Origin: Streptomyces cinnamoneus
GTDB lineage: Bacteria; Actinomycetota; Actinomycetes; Streptomycetales; Streptomycetaceae
Length of the DNA: 64,000 nt
Direction of reading: 5' to 3'
Assembly (NCBI RefSeq): GCF_002939475.1
Contig: NZ_PKFQ01000001.1
Span: 620,001 to 684,000 of the forward strand
Numbering within the stretch: position 1 is the stretch's first letter; each line of letters starts with the position of its first letter. The notes beneath the pieces are model-generated. The model did no database searches, was not told the DNA's origin, and was given only the letters and a program-made list of their open reading frames with translations. Shown in pieces: positions 1 through 8,696 of the stretch. The position numbers were made by a program, and so were the translations under genes.

Positions 1-497
1 CCCGCCATCGGAAGCGCGAGCGGCAGGGCCAGCAGGGCCCACAGGGAGCGCAGGGCGAGGCGTTCGCCGGGGAATCGGTACCGGCCGTCGGGCAGCAGGG
101 CCAGCAGGTGGGCGACGAGGACGCTGACCGTCAGGTTGTCCCACTCGGCCGGGAGGACGACGAGGGACGCCTCCAGCGACGGCAGGCCGTCCTCGGGGAC
201 GTCCAGGTCCCAGCCGTAGCGCGCGGTCAGCAGCGCCGAGGTGTAGCGGATGCCGATGCTCACCGCCAGGGCGACGCCGATCAGCAGCAGCCGGCGGGCG
301 ACGGGGCTGGCCGGTGCGTGCCACCAGGCGAACAGGCCGGCGCAGTAACAGGGCAGGACCGAGCCGAGGATCCACGGCAGGGTCACGGTGTTGTTCCGCA
401 GCAGAAACGCTCCGGTGGTCGCCGCCCAGAGCAGGCACAGCCCGCCGAAGAACGCAGCGATCAGTATCGGCCGGCCACTAGCCCTCACGCGCGACAT
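1..497 (-). CDS. Integral-membrane sensor protein, N-terminal part (runs off the window)
   Basis: The first 165 codons are present on the minus strand; the rest lies left of the window. The ATG at 497 is preceded by GGGGAAG. The product begins MSRVRASGRPILIAAFFGGL and shows about five hydrophobic segments separated by short loops. A segment reading LLALLPDGRYRFPGERLALR, just after the fourth helix, closely resembles the loop found in the multi-helix input domain of many Streptomyces NarL-type sensor histidine kinases. No kinase domain is visible, so the sensor-kinase reading is inferred from that motif and from topology. It is divergent from the radical SAM gene across 198 bp. It could instead be an uncharacterised membrane protein. 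Confidence 0.6.
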   Translation of the reverse strand, partial: MSRVRASGRPILIAAFFGGLCLLWAATTGAFLLRNNTVTLPWILGSVLPCYCAGLFAWWHAPASPVARRLLLIGVALAVSIGIRYTSALLTARYGWDLDVPEDGLPSLEASLVVLPAEWDNLTVSVLVAHLLALLPDGRYRFPGERLALRSLWALLALPLALPMA

Positions 498-695
498 TAT
501 CGGGGGCTTCCCCGGCAGCAGTCCAGATGATGCCGGACGGGCCGGTATAGCGGAAAACCCCCAAACCGATCGGAGGATTCCGGGGTGTTCGCGGCGGCCC
601 GGGCCCGGCAGACTCGGGATTGTCCGCCATTTGCCCCGCCCCACTCCGCCGCGTGACGGTCGACTGTGCGATCCAAGGAAAGCCGAAAGGGAACC

Positions 696-1757
696 ATGAG
701 TGCGTCTTCCGGTCCCGAGGTGGTCGTCTGGGACACCACCTACGCCTGTCCGTTGCGCTGCTCGCACTGCTATTCGGAATCGGGCCGGCGGGCGCCGCGG
801 CAATTGAGCCACGAGGACATGCTGCGGGTCGCCGACGCGCTGATCACGCTGAATCCGCGGGTGGTCGCGCTTTCGGGCGGCGAACCCCTGGTCGTCAAGG
901 GGATTTTCGAGGTGGCCGGGCGGCTCTCGCGGGCCGGGGTGAAGACGGCCGTCTACACCAGCGGCTGGGTCATGGAACCGTGGATGGCCACCGGACTCGC
1001 CACGGTGTTCGACGAGGTCATCGTCAGCCTCGACGGGGCGACGGCGCAGGTCCACGACCGGATCCGGGGCCGGCGGGGCGCCTTCGACCGGGCGCTGAGC
1101 GCCCTCACGCTGCTCGACGGCGTCGCCCGGGAGCGCCGTCACCAGAAGCGCTCGCCGCTGTGGTTCGGCATCGACTGCGTGGTCATCCGCAGCAATTTCC
1201 CCCAGTTGGAGGAATTCTGCACGGCGATCGCCCCCCGGTTTCCGGAATTGCGCACCCTCACGTTCAACGCCGCCGTGCCCGAAGGACTGGCCAGCCGCCC
1301 GGAATTCGGCCGCTTCGAGCTCCTCGACGACGAGCAGGTGGCCGACCTCACGAGTGAGCACCGACGCGCCCGGCTCCAGGAGCTGGCCCCGGCGGGCGTA
1401 CGGGTCTTCACCACCGACAACCAGAATCTCGTCATGCGACCGGACCGGTTCGCCAGTGGCGTCGACACACTGGTGATGCAGATCGAACCGGATGGTGACG
1501 TCCGGGCGCTGCCCGTCTACGAAGGAACGGTGGGGAACATCCTTCAGGAGTCGCCCCTGGACCTCTGGTACCGGGGCGTTTCCCGGCTACGGGACCCGTT
1601 CGTCGTCGAGACGCTTTCAGCGGTGCGGACGATGCAGGACTGGGCGGAAGCCGTGCGCCGCATGGATTATCACTTCGGCTCCCAGGAAGTCCGCTCGCGC
1701 ATCGAGCGCCGTTCGGTCCGCACGAATCCACCGGAATTCACCGCACTGGCCCTGTGA
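696..1757 (+). CDS. Radical SAM protein of a lanthipeptide-like RiPP locus
   Basis: A 353-residue radical SAM enzyme. Near residues 19-26 it has the CxxxCxxC motif (CPLRCSHC) that binds the [4Fe-4S] cluster for S-adenosylmethionine cleavage, followed by the glycine-rich ALSGGEPL and a TIM-barrel-type body. The C-terminal region (MQIEPDGDVRALPVYEGTVGNI) looks like a SPASM or twitch domain, but the cysteines expected there are absent, so it probably carries no auxiliary cluster. I chose the ATG at 696 because AAAGGGAACC precedes it and the motif then sits at the usual distance; an in-frame ATG at 666 is less likely. It lies 75 bp before the first LanKC gene. The substrate is unknown; the nearby 31-residue peptide is the obvious candidate by position only. 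Confidence 0.85.
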   Translation: MSASSGPEVVVWDTTYACPLRCSHCYSESGRRAPRQLSHEDMLRVADALITLNPRVVALSGGEPLVVKGIFEVAGRLSRAGVKTAVYTSGWVMEPWMATGLATVFDEVIVSLDGATAQVHDRIRGRRGAFDRALSALTLLDGVARERRHQKRSPLWFGIDCVVIRSNFPQLEEFCTAIAPRFPELRTLTFNAAVPEGLASRPEFGRFELLDDEQVADLTSEHRRARLQELAPAGVRVFTTDNQNLVMRPDRFASGVDTLVMQIEPDGDVRALPVYEGTVGNILQESPLDLWYRGVSRLRDPFVVETLSAVRTMQDWAEAVRRMDYHFGSQEVRSRIERRSVRTNPPEFTALAL

Positions 1758-1832
1758 CCGCCCCCGCCGCGCCGCCGCCTCCCGGTTGCCGCCCCGCTCA
1801 CCGCCGAGTCCTCGCCCCGAAAGGGACGCGCC

Positions 1833-4439
1833 GTGCTGACGCTCAAGGACTACGACCGCTTCTGCCTGGCCGATCCCGACTTCTACGAGCTCCCCGAGCG
1901 CTACCCGGACGACCACGACAGGTTCCCCGCCGCGCTCCGGCGGCCCCCTCGGGGCTGGGAGCGCGACGAGTCCGGCTGGCGGGTCGCCCTGCGGCCGGCC
2001 GGCGCCGCGCCTCCCGCGCAGGGCTGGCGGGTCCACGTCTCCGTCACGCTGCCGCACCTGGCCCGGGCCGTCGAAACCGTCTGGGACCACTGCACCGGGC
2101 ACGGCCTCGCCTTCGACTTCGTCCGCAGCCCCGGCACGGCCCGTGAAACCGCCGGCGAACACGGCGACCGGCTGGCCGCCGGCCGGCTCATCACGGTCCG
2201 GCCCGCCGACGAGGCGGCACTGGTCCAGGCCCTGCGCGGACTGGGCGCGCTGCTCGCGGGGCTGCCCGGGCCGTACGTCCTGGGCGCCCTGCGCCACGGC
2301 GACGGCCCGCTGTACACGGAGTACGCCGCCACCGGCGGGCGCCCCCTGAGGCGGCCGGACGGCACGGCCGAACCCCACGGGCGACGAGCGGTGTTCACCG
2401 TGCCGGACTGGCTGCCCCTCCCCCACGCCCTGCGCCCCGACCTCCGGGCGCTCCACGCGAAGCCGGCCGGGCACTTCCCCTACCGCGTCGAGCGGGCCCT
2501 GCGGCTGCGCCCCGGGGGCGGCACCTACCTCGCGGCCGGTCCGCGCGGCGCAGGACGCGTGGTGCTCCGGGAGGCCCGGCCGCACGCCGGCGTCGACCGC
2601 TGGGGCGAGGACGCCGTGGCCCGGCTGGCGCGGGAGCGCGGGGCGCTGGAACGGCTGGCGGGCCTGGACTGCGTCCCCCGGCTCACCGATCACCGCAGGT
2701 ACGGCGAACACCACTACCTCGCCCGGGAGTACGTCGAGGGCACCTCCTTGCAGGCCGCCGCGGCCCTCGCCTTCCCTCTGACGTCCCCCGGGCGGGCCGC
2801 GCGCGAGTCGGGCGCGTACGCGCACTGGGCGCTGGGCGTCCTGCGCCGGGTCGAGCAGGCCCTGATCGCCCTCTGGCGCGAGGGGCTGCGCCTGGGGGAA
2901 CTCCACCCCGAGCGCGTCCTGCTGCGGCCCGACGGCCGGGTCGTCCTGACCGGGCTCGACTCGGCGACGCACCGGGCCGACGACCGTCCGTCACCGGTCG
3001 GCGAGGCCGGCTTCACCGTGCCGGCGGGCCGCACGGGCGCGGACGCCACGCGGTGGCTCCTCGACCGGCTGCGCCTGTGGCTCTTCCTGCCCGTCCCCCA
3101 CCGCGGCCCGGCGCAGCTGCGCACCCTCACCGCGGAGGTGCAGCGGCACTACCCGCTGCCCCCCGGCTTCGGCGCCGCCCTGCTGCGGGGGCTGCGGCCG
3201 CCCGGCCGGGTGGCCGAGGAGGACGGAGGCGGCGCCCTGTTCGCGGCGGAGCGGCCCCACTGGCCCGCCCTCCGCGACGCGCTGGTGCGCGGCATCCACG
3301 CCTGCGCCACGCCGGACCGTCCGGACCGGCTCTTCCCCGGCACGCCCTTTGGCCGGCGGGCCCTCGGCGGCCCCGCGTTCGCCCACGGCGCGGCCGGGGT
3401 CCTCCACGCCCTGCACCGGGTGGGCGCACCGGTCCCCGCGCCCTACGTGACCTGGCTGGTGACGGCGGCCACCGCGGACCCCGGGCCGCGGCCGGGCCTC
3501 TACGACGGCCTGCACGGGGTCGCGCTCGTCCTCGACGAACTCGGCCGGCGCCAGGAGGCCCTGGCCCTCCTGGACCGCTGCCGGGCGCAGGAGGACCGGC
3601 TGGTCCGCGCCGACCTGTACGGGGGTGCGGCTGGCGTGGCCCTGACCCTGCTGCGCTTCGCGTCCCTGACCCGGGACACGGGCCTGTACGACCGCGCGCT
3701 GCGGCTGACCGGCGCCCTGGTCCGCCTCCTGGAGGACGGCCCGCCGGCGGCCGGGCCCGGCGACCCGGCGCCGTACGGCCTGCTGCACGGCGCCACCGGC
3801 GTCGCCCTGCTCTTCCTGCGGTGGTACGAACGGACCGGTGAGGCCCGCTGGCTGGAGCGGGCCGACCGTGCGCTGGCCCACGACCTCGCCCGGCTCGTCA
3901 CGCTCCCGGACCAGACCGTCGCCCTGTTCGACGGCACCACCCACCAGCCCTATCTCCAGGGCGGCGGCGCGGGGTGCGCGCTCGTCCTGCGGGAACTCCT
4001 CGTCCACCGCCCCGACCCGGCCCGCACGAAGCTGCTGGCCGCACTGCGGCGCTCCTGCGATCCGGTGTACGTGCGCAACGCGGGCCTGCTGCGGGGCCGC
4101 GCCGGAGCCGTCGCCGTCCTCGCGGCGCTCGGCGAGGGGCCGGACGGGCCGGCTGTGCTGCGGCAGGTCCGCCGCCTGGGCTGGTACGCCCAGACCTACC
4201 GGGGGCATCTCGTCTTCCCCGGCTTCCGCATGTTGCGGCTCTCCTCGGACCTGGCGACCGGGGCGGCGGGCGTGCTGCTCGCGCTCGGTGCCGCGTTCGA
4301 GCGGACCGGACCGGTCCTTCCCTTCCTCGACAAGGCGCGGCCGGTCGCCGTCCCGCCCCGGAGGGGAGGTGAGCGACGTGTCGGAGATCCTGGAACTGCA
4401 GGAGTTGGAGGAGGAGCCCCCCGCCCAGTGGCCGTGTAG
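1833..4439 (+). CDS. Class III lanthipeptide synthetase (LanKC-like) with degenerate kinase active site
   Basis: An 868-residue protein with LanKC order: N-terminal lyase-like region (about 1-220), Ser/Thr-kinase-like domain (about 225-480) and LanC-like cyclase (about 500-840) with five Gly-rich repeats such as LYGGAAGVAL and LLHGATGVAL. As in class III enzymes, the cyclase lacks the zinc-binding CHG/HG motifs. The kinase catalytic loop reads GELHPERVLL and the metal-binding motif LTGLDS, where the partner protein has GDLHPGNVLV and LVDFET. Thus the catalytic Asp, the Asn and the DFG-type Asp are all replaced. This suggests a pseudokinase that may act with the second synthetase. GTG start after AAAGGG. 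The last 60 bases overlap the precursor gene in another frame, implying translational coupling. Confidence 0.85.
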   Translation: MLTLKDYDRFCLADPDFYELPERYPDDHDRFPAALRRPPRGWERDESGWRVALRPAGAAPPAQGWRVHVSVTLPHLARAVETVWDHCTGHGLAFDFVRSPGTARETAGEHGDRLAAGRLITVRPADEAALVQALRGLGALLAGLPGPYVLGALRHGDGPLYTEYAATGGRPLRRPDGTAEPHGRRAVFTVPDWLPLPHALRPDLRALHAKPAGHFPYRVERALRLRPGGGTYLAAGPRGAGRVVLREARPHAGVDRWGEDAVARLARERGALERLAGLDCVPRLTDHRRYGEHHYLAREYVEGTSLQAAAALAFPLTSPGRAARESGAYAHWALGVLRRVEQALIALWREGLRLGELHPERVLLRPDGRVVLTGLDSATHRADDRPSPVGEAGFTVPAGRTGADATRWLLDRLRLWLFLPVPHRGPAQLRTLTAEVQRHYPLPPGFGAALLRGLRPPGRVAEEDGGGALFAAERPHWPALRDALVRGIHACATPDRPDRLFPGTPFGRRALGGPAFAHGAAGVLHALHRVGAPVPAPYVTWLVTAATADPGPRPGLYDGLHGVALVLDELGRRQEALALLDRCRAQEDRLVRADLYGGAAGVALTLLRFASLTRDTGLYDRALRLTGALVRLLEDGPPAAGPGDPAPYGLLHGATGVALLFLRWYERTGEARWLERADRALAHDLARLVTLPDQTVALFDGTTHQPYLQGGGAGCALVLRELLVHRPDPARTKLLAALRRSCDPVYVRNAGLLRGRAGAVAVLAALGEGPDGPAVLRQVRRLGWYAQTYRGHLVFPGFRMLRLSSDLATGAAGVLLALGAAFERTGPVLPFLDKARPVAVPPRRGGERRVGDPGTAGVGGGAPRPVAV

Positions 4440-4473
4440 CAACAGCTACCACAGCACCCTCGGGCAGGTCTGA
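4378..4473 (+). CDS. Class III lanthipeptide precursor peptide (31 aa)
   Basis: A small gene between the two synthetases, mostly inside the 3' end of the first. GTG at 4378 follows a strong Shine-Dalgarno sequence (GGAGGTGA, 5-nt spacing); a GTG at 4369 is also in frame. The leader contains ILELQELE, nearly the same as ILELQDLE of the labyrinthopeptin precursor LabA2 and diagnostic of class III leaders. The likely core is PPAQWPCSNSYHSTLGQV: one Cys, three Ser, one Thr, one Trp, one Tyr. The Cys precedes every Ser and Thr, unlike the Ser-x-x-Ser-x(3-5)-Cys pattern that gives labionin, so the ring chemistry is not obvious. A 43-bp gap separates it from the second synthetase. Confidence 0.85.
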   Translation: MSEILELQELEEEPPAQWPCSNSYHSTLGQV

Positions 4474-4516
4474 GCCGCGCCGTCGACCGCACGGGCGGCA
4501 ACGCGAAGGAGAGACA

Positions 4517-7087
4517 GTGCTCGCTCAAGGCCACCTCGTCGCCGACCCCCTCTTCGTGGACGCGCCGGACCGGATCGAGGACACGGCGAGCCGGTTCGCC
4601 CGGAGCGGCCAGCCGGCACCGCCGGGCTGGCGGCGGGCGGAGCGCGGCGGCTGGGTGGCGCTGCGGCGGCGGGGCGTGCGGCTGCCCGCCCAGGGCTGGA
4701 AGGTCCACGCGTCGGCCACGGCCGAGGAGGCCGCCCGGGTGGTCGACACCGTGTGGGAGTACTGCGTCGAGCGGGGCGTCAGCTTCAAGTTCCTGCGCAG
4801 CCGCGCCCTGCTGGCCCTGGTCAACAGCAAGCGGGCGCCCCGGTCGGCCGGCGGCAAGCTCGTGACGATCTACCCGCGCGGCGAGGAGGCGCTGGAGCGC
4901 ACGCTCAAGGAGCTGTCGTCGCTGCTGCGCGGAGTCAAGGGGCCCTACATCCTCAGCGATCTGCGCTGGGACGAGGGCCCGTTGTACCTGCGGTACGGCG
5001 GGTTCTCGCCGCGGTACTGCTTCGCGCGCGACGGCGAGTACGTGCCCGCCGTCGTGCGCCCTGACGGCGAGCCGGTGCCCGACGTGCGCGGACCGGTCTT
5101 CAGGGTGCCGCCGTGGGCGCGGGTGCCGGGCTTCGTCGACCAGCGGATCCGGGCCGCCCGGGCGGACGGCTCCGGCGGGCTGCCCTTCACCGTGGAGAAG
5201 GCGCTGCACTTCTCCAACGGCGGGGGCGTCTACCGGGCGACGGACCGCCGCACCGGCCGGCGGGTGGTGCTCCGCGAGGCCCGCCCGTACGCCGGTGTGG
5301 ACGACAACGGCATGGACGCGGTGGCGCGGCTGACCCGTGAACACGCCGTGCTCGAACGGCTCCGGGGGCTGCGCTGCGTGCCGGAGGTGATCGCCCGCAC
5401 CCGGCACTGGGAGCACCACTTCCTGGTCGAGGAGTTCGTGGAGGGGGAACGGCTGCACGAGGCGATCGCCCGGCGCCATCCGCTGTTCCGGCCCGGCGCC
5501 GGGGAGGGGGAGGCGGCCGAGTACGCCCGGTGGGCGTGCGCCGTCCTGGAGCGGATCGAGGCGGCCGTCGCGTCGCTGCACGGCCGGGGGGTGGTCTTCG
5601 GGGACCTCCACCCCGGCAACGTGCTGGTGCGGCCGGACGGCGGCGTCTGTCTCGTCGACTTCGAGACGGCCTTCGAGGAGGGGGAGGGCTTCACGCCCGT
5701 GCTGGGCACGGCGGGCTTCGTGGCTCCGTGGGCGCGTTCGGGCCGGGCCGTCGACGCGTACGCCCTGGACTGCCTGCGGCTGGCGGTGTTCTGCCCCCTG
5801 ACGGAGCTGACGCGCTTCGATCCGCACAAGCACGAGCAGCTGATCCGGCTGGTGGAGAACCGCTTCCCGGTGCCGCCGGGCTACGGCGACCGGCTGCGGA
5901 AGGGCCTGGCGCCGCCGGTCGCCGCTCCCCCGCCGCCGGCGGCGGGCTGGCCGGACGGCGGCCCGGACGGGCCGGGCGCGGGGCCCTGCCGCTGGGACGC
6001 GGTGCTGGACTCGCTGGGCGAGGCGATCCGGCGCAGCGCCACGCCGGAGCGCGCCGACCGCCTGTTCCCGGGCGACGTGCGGCAGTTCGACGGCCAGGGG
6101 ACGGCCCTGGCGTTCGGCGCGGCCGGGGTGCTGTACGCCCTCCGGCGCACCGGGCAGGACGGCGGTCCGTGTTTCGAGGGGTACGTCGACTGGCTCGCCC
6201 GCGCGGTGGAGCGCACCCGCTGGCCACGGCCGGGGCTCTACGACGGGCTGGCGGGGGTGGCGTACGTGCTCGACGAGCTGGGGCGCCCCGAGGTGGCGCG
6301 CGAGACCCTCGGCCGGCTGGCCTCCTTCGACCTCAAGGGCTGCGGGCCGGGGCTTTTCGGGGGGCTCGCCGGCATCGCCCTGGTCCTGCTGCGCTTCGGT
6401 GACGTGGAGGCCGCGGCCCGGCTCGGCGGCGCCCTGGCCACGGCGCTCGACGACGACGGCCCGGCGCCGGCCGGCGGCGTGGGCCTGCTGCGGGGCTGGT
6501 CGGGACCGGCGCTGTTGTTCGTGCGCCTCTTCGCCGCGACCGGCGAGAGCGCGCTGCTGCGCCACGCGGAACGCGCGCTGGCGCGCGACGTCGCCCGGTG
6601 CGGGGTGAGCGGGGAACGGTACGTGGGGGTGCGGGACGGACAGCGGTGGCTCCCCACGCTCGGCGGGGGCGGCGCGGGCGTCGGCGTCGTCCTGCACGAA
6701 TACCTCCGGCACCGGGAGGACCCGCGTCTCGCGCGGCTGCGGGACCGCGTCCGCGACAGCCTCGGCACGGAGCTGCTCCTGTCGTCCGGCCTGCTGGACG
6801 GGCACGCCGGGCTGCTGTACGCCCTGACGCACCTGGGCGGCCGCGGGGCACCGGTGCGGACCCAGTTGCGCGGGCTCGGGCTGCACGCGGTGCGCTTCCA
6901 GGGCGAGCTGGCGTTCCCCACGGAGGGGCTGCTGAGGCTGTCGATGGACCTGGGGACGGGTACGGCGGGGGTGCTGCTGGCGGTGCACGCGGCGGTGCGG
7001 CGGGACTCGGCGGCGTCACTTCCGTTCCTGCGCCCGGACGGTGGGCGGGGGGACGGGGCGGCCGTCAGTGGCCGCCCGTCACCTTGA
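4517..7087 (+). CDS. Class III lanthipeptide synthetase (LanKC), kinase site intact
   Basis: An 856-residue paralogue of the upstream synthetase. The N-terminal lyase-like domain contains the shared segment LPAQGWKVHASAT. The kinase domain keeps GDLHPGNVLV (catalytic Asp and Asn) and LVDFET (metal-binding Asp), with the glycine loop FSNGGGVYRATD. The cyclase (about 500-840) has repeats such as LFGGLAGIAL, LLRGWSGPAL and LLDGHAGLLY and no zinc ligands, as in class III enzymes. Expected activity: phosphorylation of precursor Ser/Thr, elimination to dehydro residues, then thioether or carbacycle formation. GTG start with AAGGAGAG upstream. The tail from about residue 840 is low in conservation cues. 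It probably works with the degenerate-kinase paralogue, an inference from co-location. Confidence 0.9.
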   Translation: MLAQGHLVADPLFVDAPDRIEDTASRFARSGQPAPPGWRRAERGGWVALRRRGVRLPAQGWKVHASATAEEAARVVDTVWEYCVERGVSFKFLRSRALLALVNSKRAPRSAGGKLVTIYPRGEEALERTLKELSSLLRGVKGPYILSDLRWDEGPLYLRYGGFSPRYCFARDGEYVPAVVRPDGEPVPDVRGPVFRVPPWARVPGFVDQRIRAARADGSGGLPFTVEKALHFSNGGGVYRATDRRTGRRVVLREARPYAGVDDNGMDAVARLTREHAVLERLRGLRCVPEVIARTRHWEHHFLVEEFVEGERLHEAIARRHPLFRPGAGEGEAAEYARWACAVLERIEAAVASLHGRGVVFGDLHPGNVLVRPDGGVCLVDFETAFEEGEGFTPVLGTAGFVAPWARSGRAVDAYALDCLRLAVFCPLTELTRFDPHKHEQLIRLVENRFPVPPGYGDRLRKGLAPPVAAPPPPAAGWPDGGPDGPGAGPCRWDAVLDSLGEAIRRSATPERADRLFPGDVRQFDGQGTALAFGAAGVLYALRRTGQDGGPCFEGYVDWLARAVERTRWPRPGLYDGLAGVAYVLDELGRPEVARETLGRLASFDLKGCGPGLFGGLAGIALVLLRFGDVEAAARLGGALATALDDDGPAPAGGVGLLRGWSGPALLFVRLFAATGESALLRHAERALARDVARCGVSGERYVGVRDGQRWLPTLGGGGAGVGVVLHEYLRHREDPRLARLRDRVRDSLGTELLLSSGLLDGHAGLLYALTHLGGRGAPVRTQLRGLGLHAVRFQGELAFPTEGLLRLSMDLGTGTAGVLLAVHAAVRRDSAASLPFLRPDGGRGDGAAVSGRPSP

Positions 7088-7180
7088 AGCCGCGCGGCAC
7101 CATGAACACGGTCAGCAGGGTCACGGCGACGACGATGCCCGCCGAGACGCGACGACGGAGGCGATGCCGAAGCCGCCGCG
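7065..7180 (-). pseudogene. Possible remnant of a membrane-protein C terminus
   Basis: Reading the minus strand into a TGA at 7067-7065 gives RRRVSAGIVVAVTLLTVF followed by MVPRGFKVTGGH: a basic patch, one hydrophobic helix and a short tail. There is an in-frame stop about 40 codons upstream and no plausible start codon. It may be the decayed end of a transporter or other membrane protein. It overlaps the 3' end of the second LanKC gene. Chance translation of GC-rich DNA is a real alternative. Confidence 0.25.
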
Positions 7181-7243
7181 CGCGGCGTCACGGCGGCGCG
7201 GCCCGGCCCGTCGGTATGGCTGATTCCGGGAGCACACGGCCGG

Positions 7244-8026
7244 TTGACCCCCGCACCGGGCGGTGCCACCGTTACCGGCGGAACCTCGTATCCCGACAGG
7301 CACACCGACAGCGTCGCCGTGTCTCCCCAGGGGCAGGGCGGCGCCCTGACGTGGGGGCCGATCTCCTTGAGCGATGCCGGGACCGGACTCGAGCGCCGCA
7401 CGATCGTCTTCCCCTGGAACTCGCCGGGGCTCGGCGCGGCGAACACGGGGGACGTCGACCGCGCCGTGGCGGCCTTCCAGGCGTACGTGCGCCTCGCGCT
7501 GTGCTGTTCCCCGGGCCAGCGGGCACCGGCGTGCGAACGCGCCCACTACCTCAGGGAACGCCTGACGAGCGGGCGCGCACCGGACCTGGAGCCGGCCGGG
7601 CGGCGGCTGGTGGAGCGGCTGGGGGCGCTGCTCGACACCCTGTCCCCCGCCCCGCCGCCCGGCTGCGTCCTGCGCCTGCTCCTGCACCGCTACGTGCGGG
7701 AGGCCCGGCGGGTCGAGCACGGCCCGGCCGCCCGCGACCTGGCGGCGCCCCTCGCCCGCCTGGCGCGGGCCGAGTTCACGGTCGTGCGGGTCGTGCTCGC
7801 CGGGGCGGGGGCGTGGGAGGAGCTCGGCGGCCTCAGCGCCGCGCTGCGCACCCGCCCGTTCTGGGACGTCCGCCGGCTGGCCGCGGCGACGCTGCTGCGG
7901 CTGGCCCCCGACGGGTACAGCCTCAACGCCCTCGCCCCGGCAGGGGCCGGGGCGCCGGACGACAGGATCAGGGCGATGGTCGAGGCGTCCAGCCGCGAGC
8001 TGGCCCTCCTGGGCGCGCTCGGCTGA
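7244..8026 (+). CDS. Hypothetical protein, helical
   Basis: I do not recognise this family. From about residue 60 the product is Leu/Ala/Arg-rich and probably all-helical, with strong third-position G/C bias on this strand, which supports real coding. It contains LALCCSPGQRAPACERAHYLRERL and a C-terminal segment RPFWDVRRLAAATLLRLAPDG. The first 60 residues are less convincing, and the true start may be the GTG at 7316 or another downstream codon instead of the TTG at 7244. It follows the lanthipeptide genes but has no evident link to them and ends 12 bp before the convergent YchJ-like gene. Confidence 0.5.
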   Translation: MTPAPGGATVTGGTSYPDRHTDSVAVSPQGQGGALTWGPISLSDAGTGLERRTIVFPWNSPGLGAANTGDVDRAVAAFQAYVRLALCCSPGQRAPACERAHYLRERLTSGRAPDLEPAGRRLVERLGALLDTLSPAPPPGCVLRLLLHRYVREARRVEHGPAARDLAAPLARLARAEFTVVRVVLAGAGAWEELGGLSAALRTRPFWDVRRLAAATLLRLAPDGYSLNALAPAGAGAPDDRIRAMVEASSRELALLGALG

Positions 8027-8037
8027 CGACGCCGCGC

Positions 8038-8454
8038 TCAGCCTGCGGCGTCCAGGTACACCCAGTTCCCGTCCTCGCGCACGAAACGGCTGCGTTCGGC
8101 TTGGGAGTCGGCGTGGCCGTGGACGACGCAGTGGGCGCGGAACTCGACCGTCCCCTCGGTGTGGAAGGCGCTGCCGCCGGTCGTGGCGAGGATGTCGAGG
8201 CCGGTCCACCGGACGTCCTCGTCGAGGTCCAGGGCGGGCGGCCGCGTCGTCGAGTGCCAGGTGCGCAGCAGATAGGCGGTGTCCCGGACGGCGAAGGCGC
8301 TGTAGCGCGAGCGCATCAGGCGCTCCGCCGTCGGGGCGGCGGCCCGCCCGCTGTGGAAGCTGCCGCAGCAGTCCCCGTAGGTCGCGGCGCGCCCGCAGGG
8401 GCAGGGCGAGGTGGTGGTGATCGCCGGCTCCCGGCGTGCGTTTCTTCTGGACAC
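8038..8454 (-). CDS. YchJ/UPF0225-type SEC-C motif protein
   Basis: A 138-residue protein. Near the N terminus it has the zinc-binding SEC-C arrangement CPCGRAATYGDCCGSFH (Cys-x-Cys ... Cys-Cys), then LMRSRYSAFAVRDTAYLLRTWHSTTRP, the signature of the YchJ/UPF0225 family, ending in FVREDGNWVYLDA, an NTF2-like strand. The molecular function of the family is poorly defined; the zinc motif suggests protein or nucleic-acid contact. GTG at 8454 puts the SEC-C motif where the family normally has it; an open frame continues to 8670 but codes for unconvincing Arg-rich sequence. Confidence 0.85.
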   Translation of the reverse strand: MSRRNARREPAITTTSPCPCGRAATYGDCCGSFHSGRAAAPTAERLMRSRYSAFAVRDTAYLLRTWHSTTRPPALDLDEDVRWTGLDILATTGGSAFHTEGTVEFRAHCVVHGHADSQAERSRFVREDGNWVYLDAAG

Positions 8455-8696
8455 GCCTCGATTGTGCCCGCTGCCGGTCCGGGGCGGCCGCCCGGGTGAG
8501 CGCCGTGCGCGAACCCTTTCGGCTGCACGGCCGCCCGGGGCTGAAATCCGCTGCCCTCCGGTGCGAAAGCACAGCTCAGGGGGGTCGTCCCGGCCCGCGC
8601 CCCACTCCGCGGCCGCTCGGGTGAGCGGTTGCGCCCCCGGGTGGGTCAGCGGACGGTGGTCGCATCCCACAGGCGTTTCGAAGGGAGTTCTCCCGC

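Noticed and set aside
4196..6988. Minus-strand open frame of 930 codons opposite the second LanKC
   Set aside because: Low-complexity Arg/Pro/Gln sequence, no domain; the plus strand encodes a clear LanKC.
7121..8572. Minus-strand open frame of 483 codons over the hypothetical gene and YchJ-like gene
   Set aside because: Out of frame with the YchJ-like protein and lacks family features; only the 138-residue SEC-C protein is supported.
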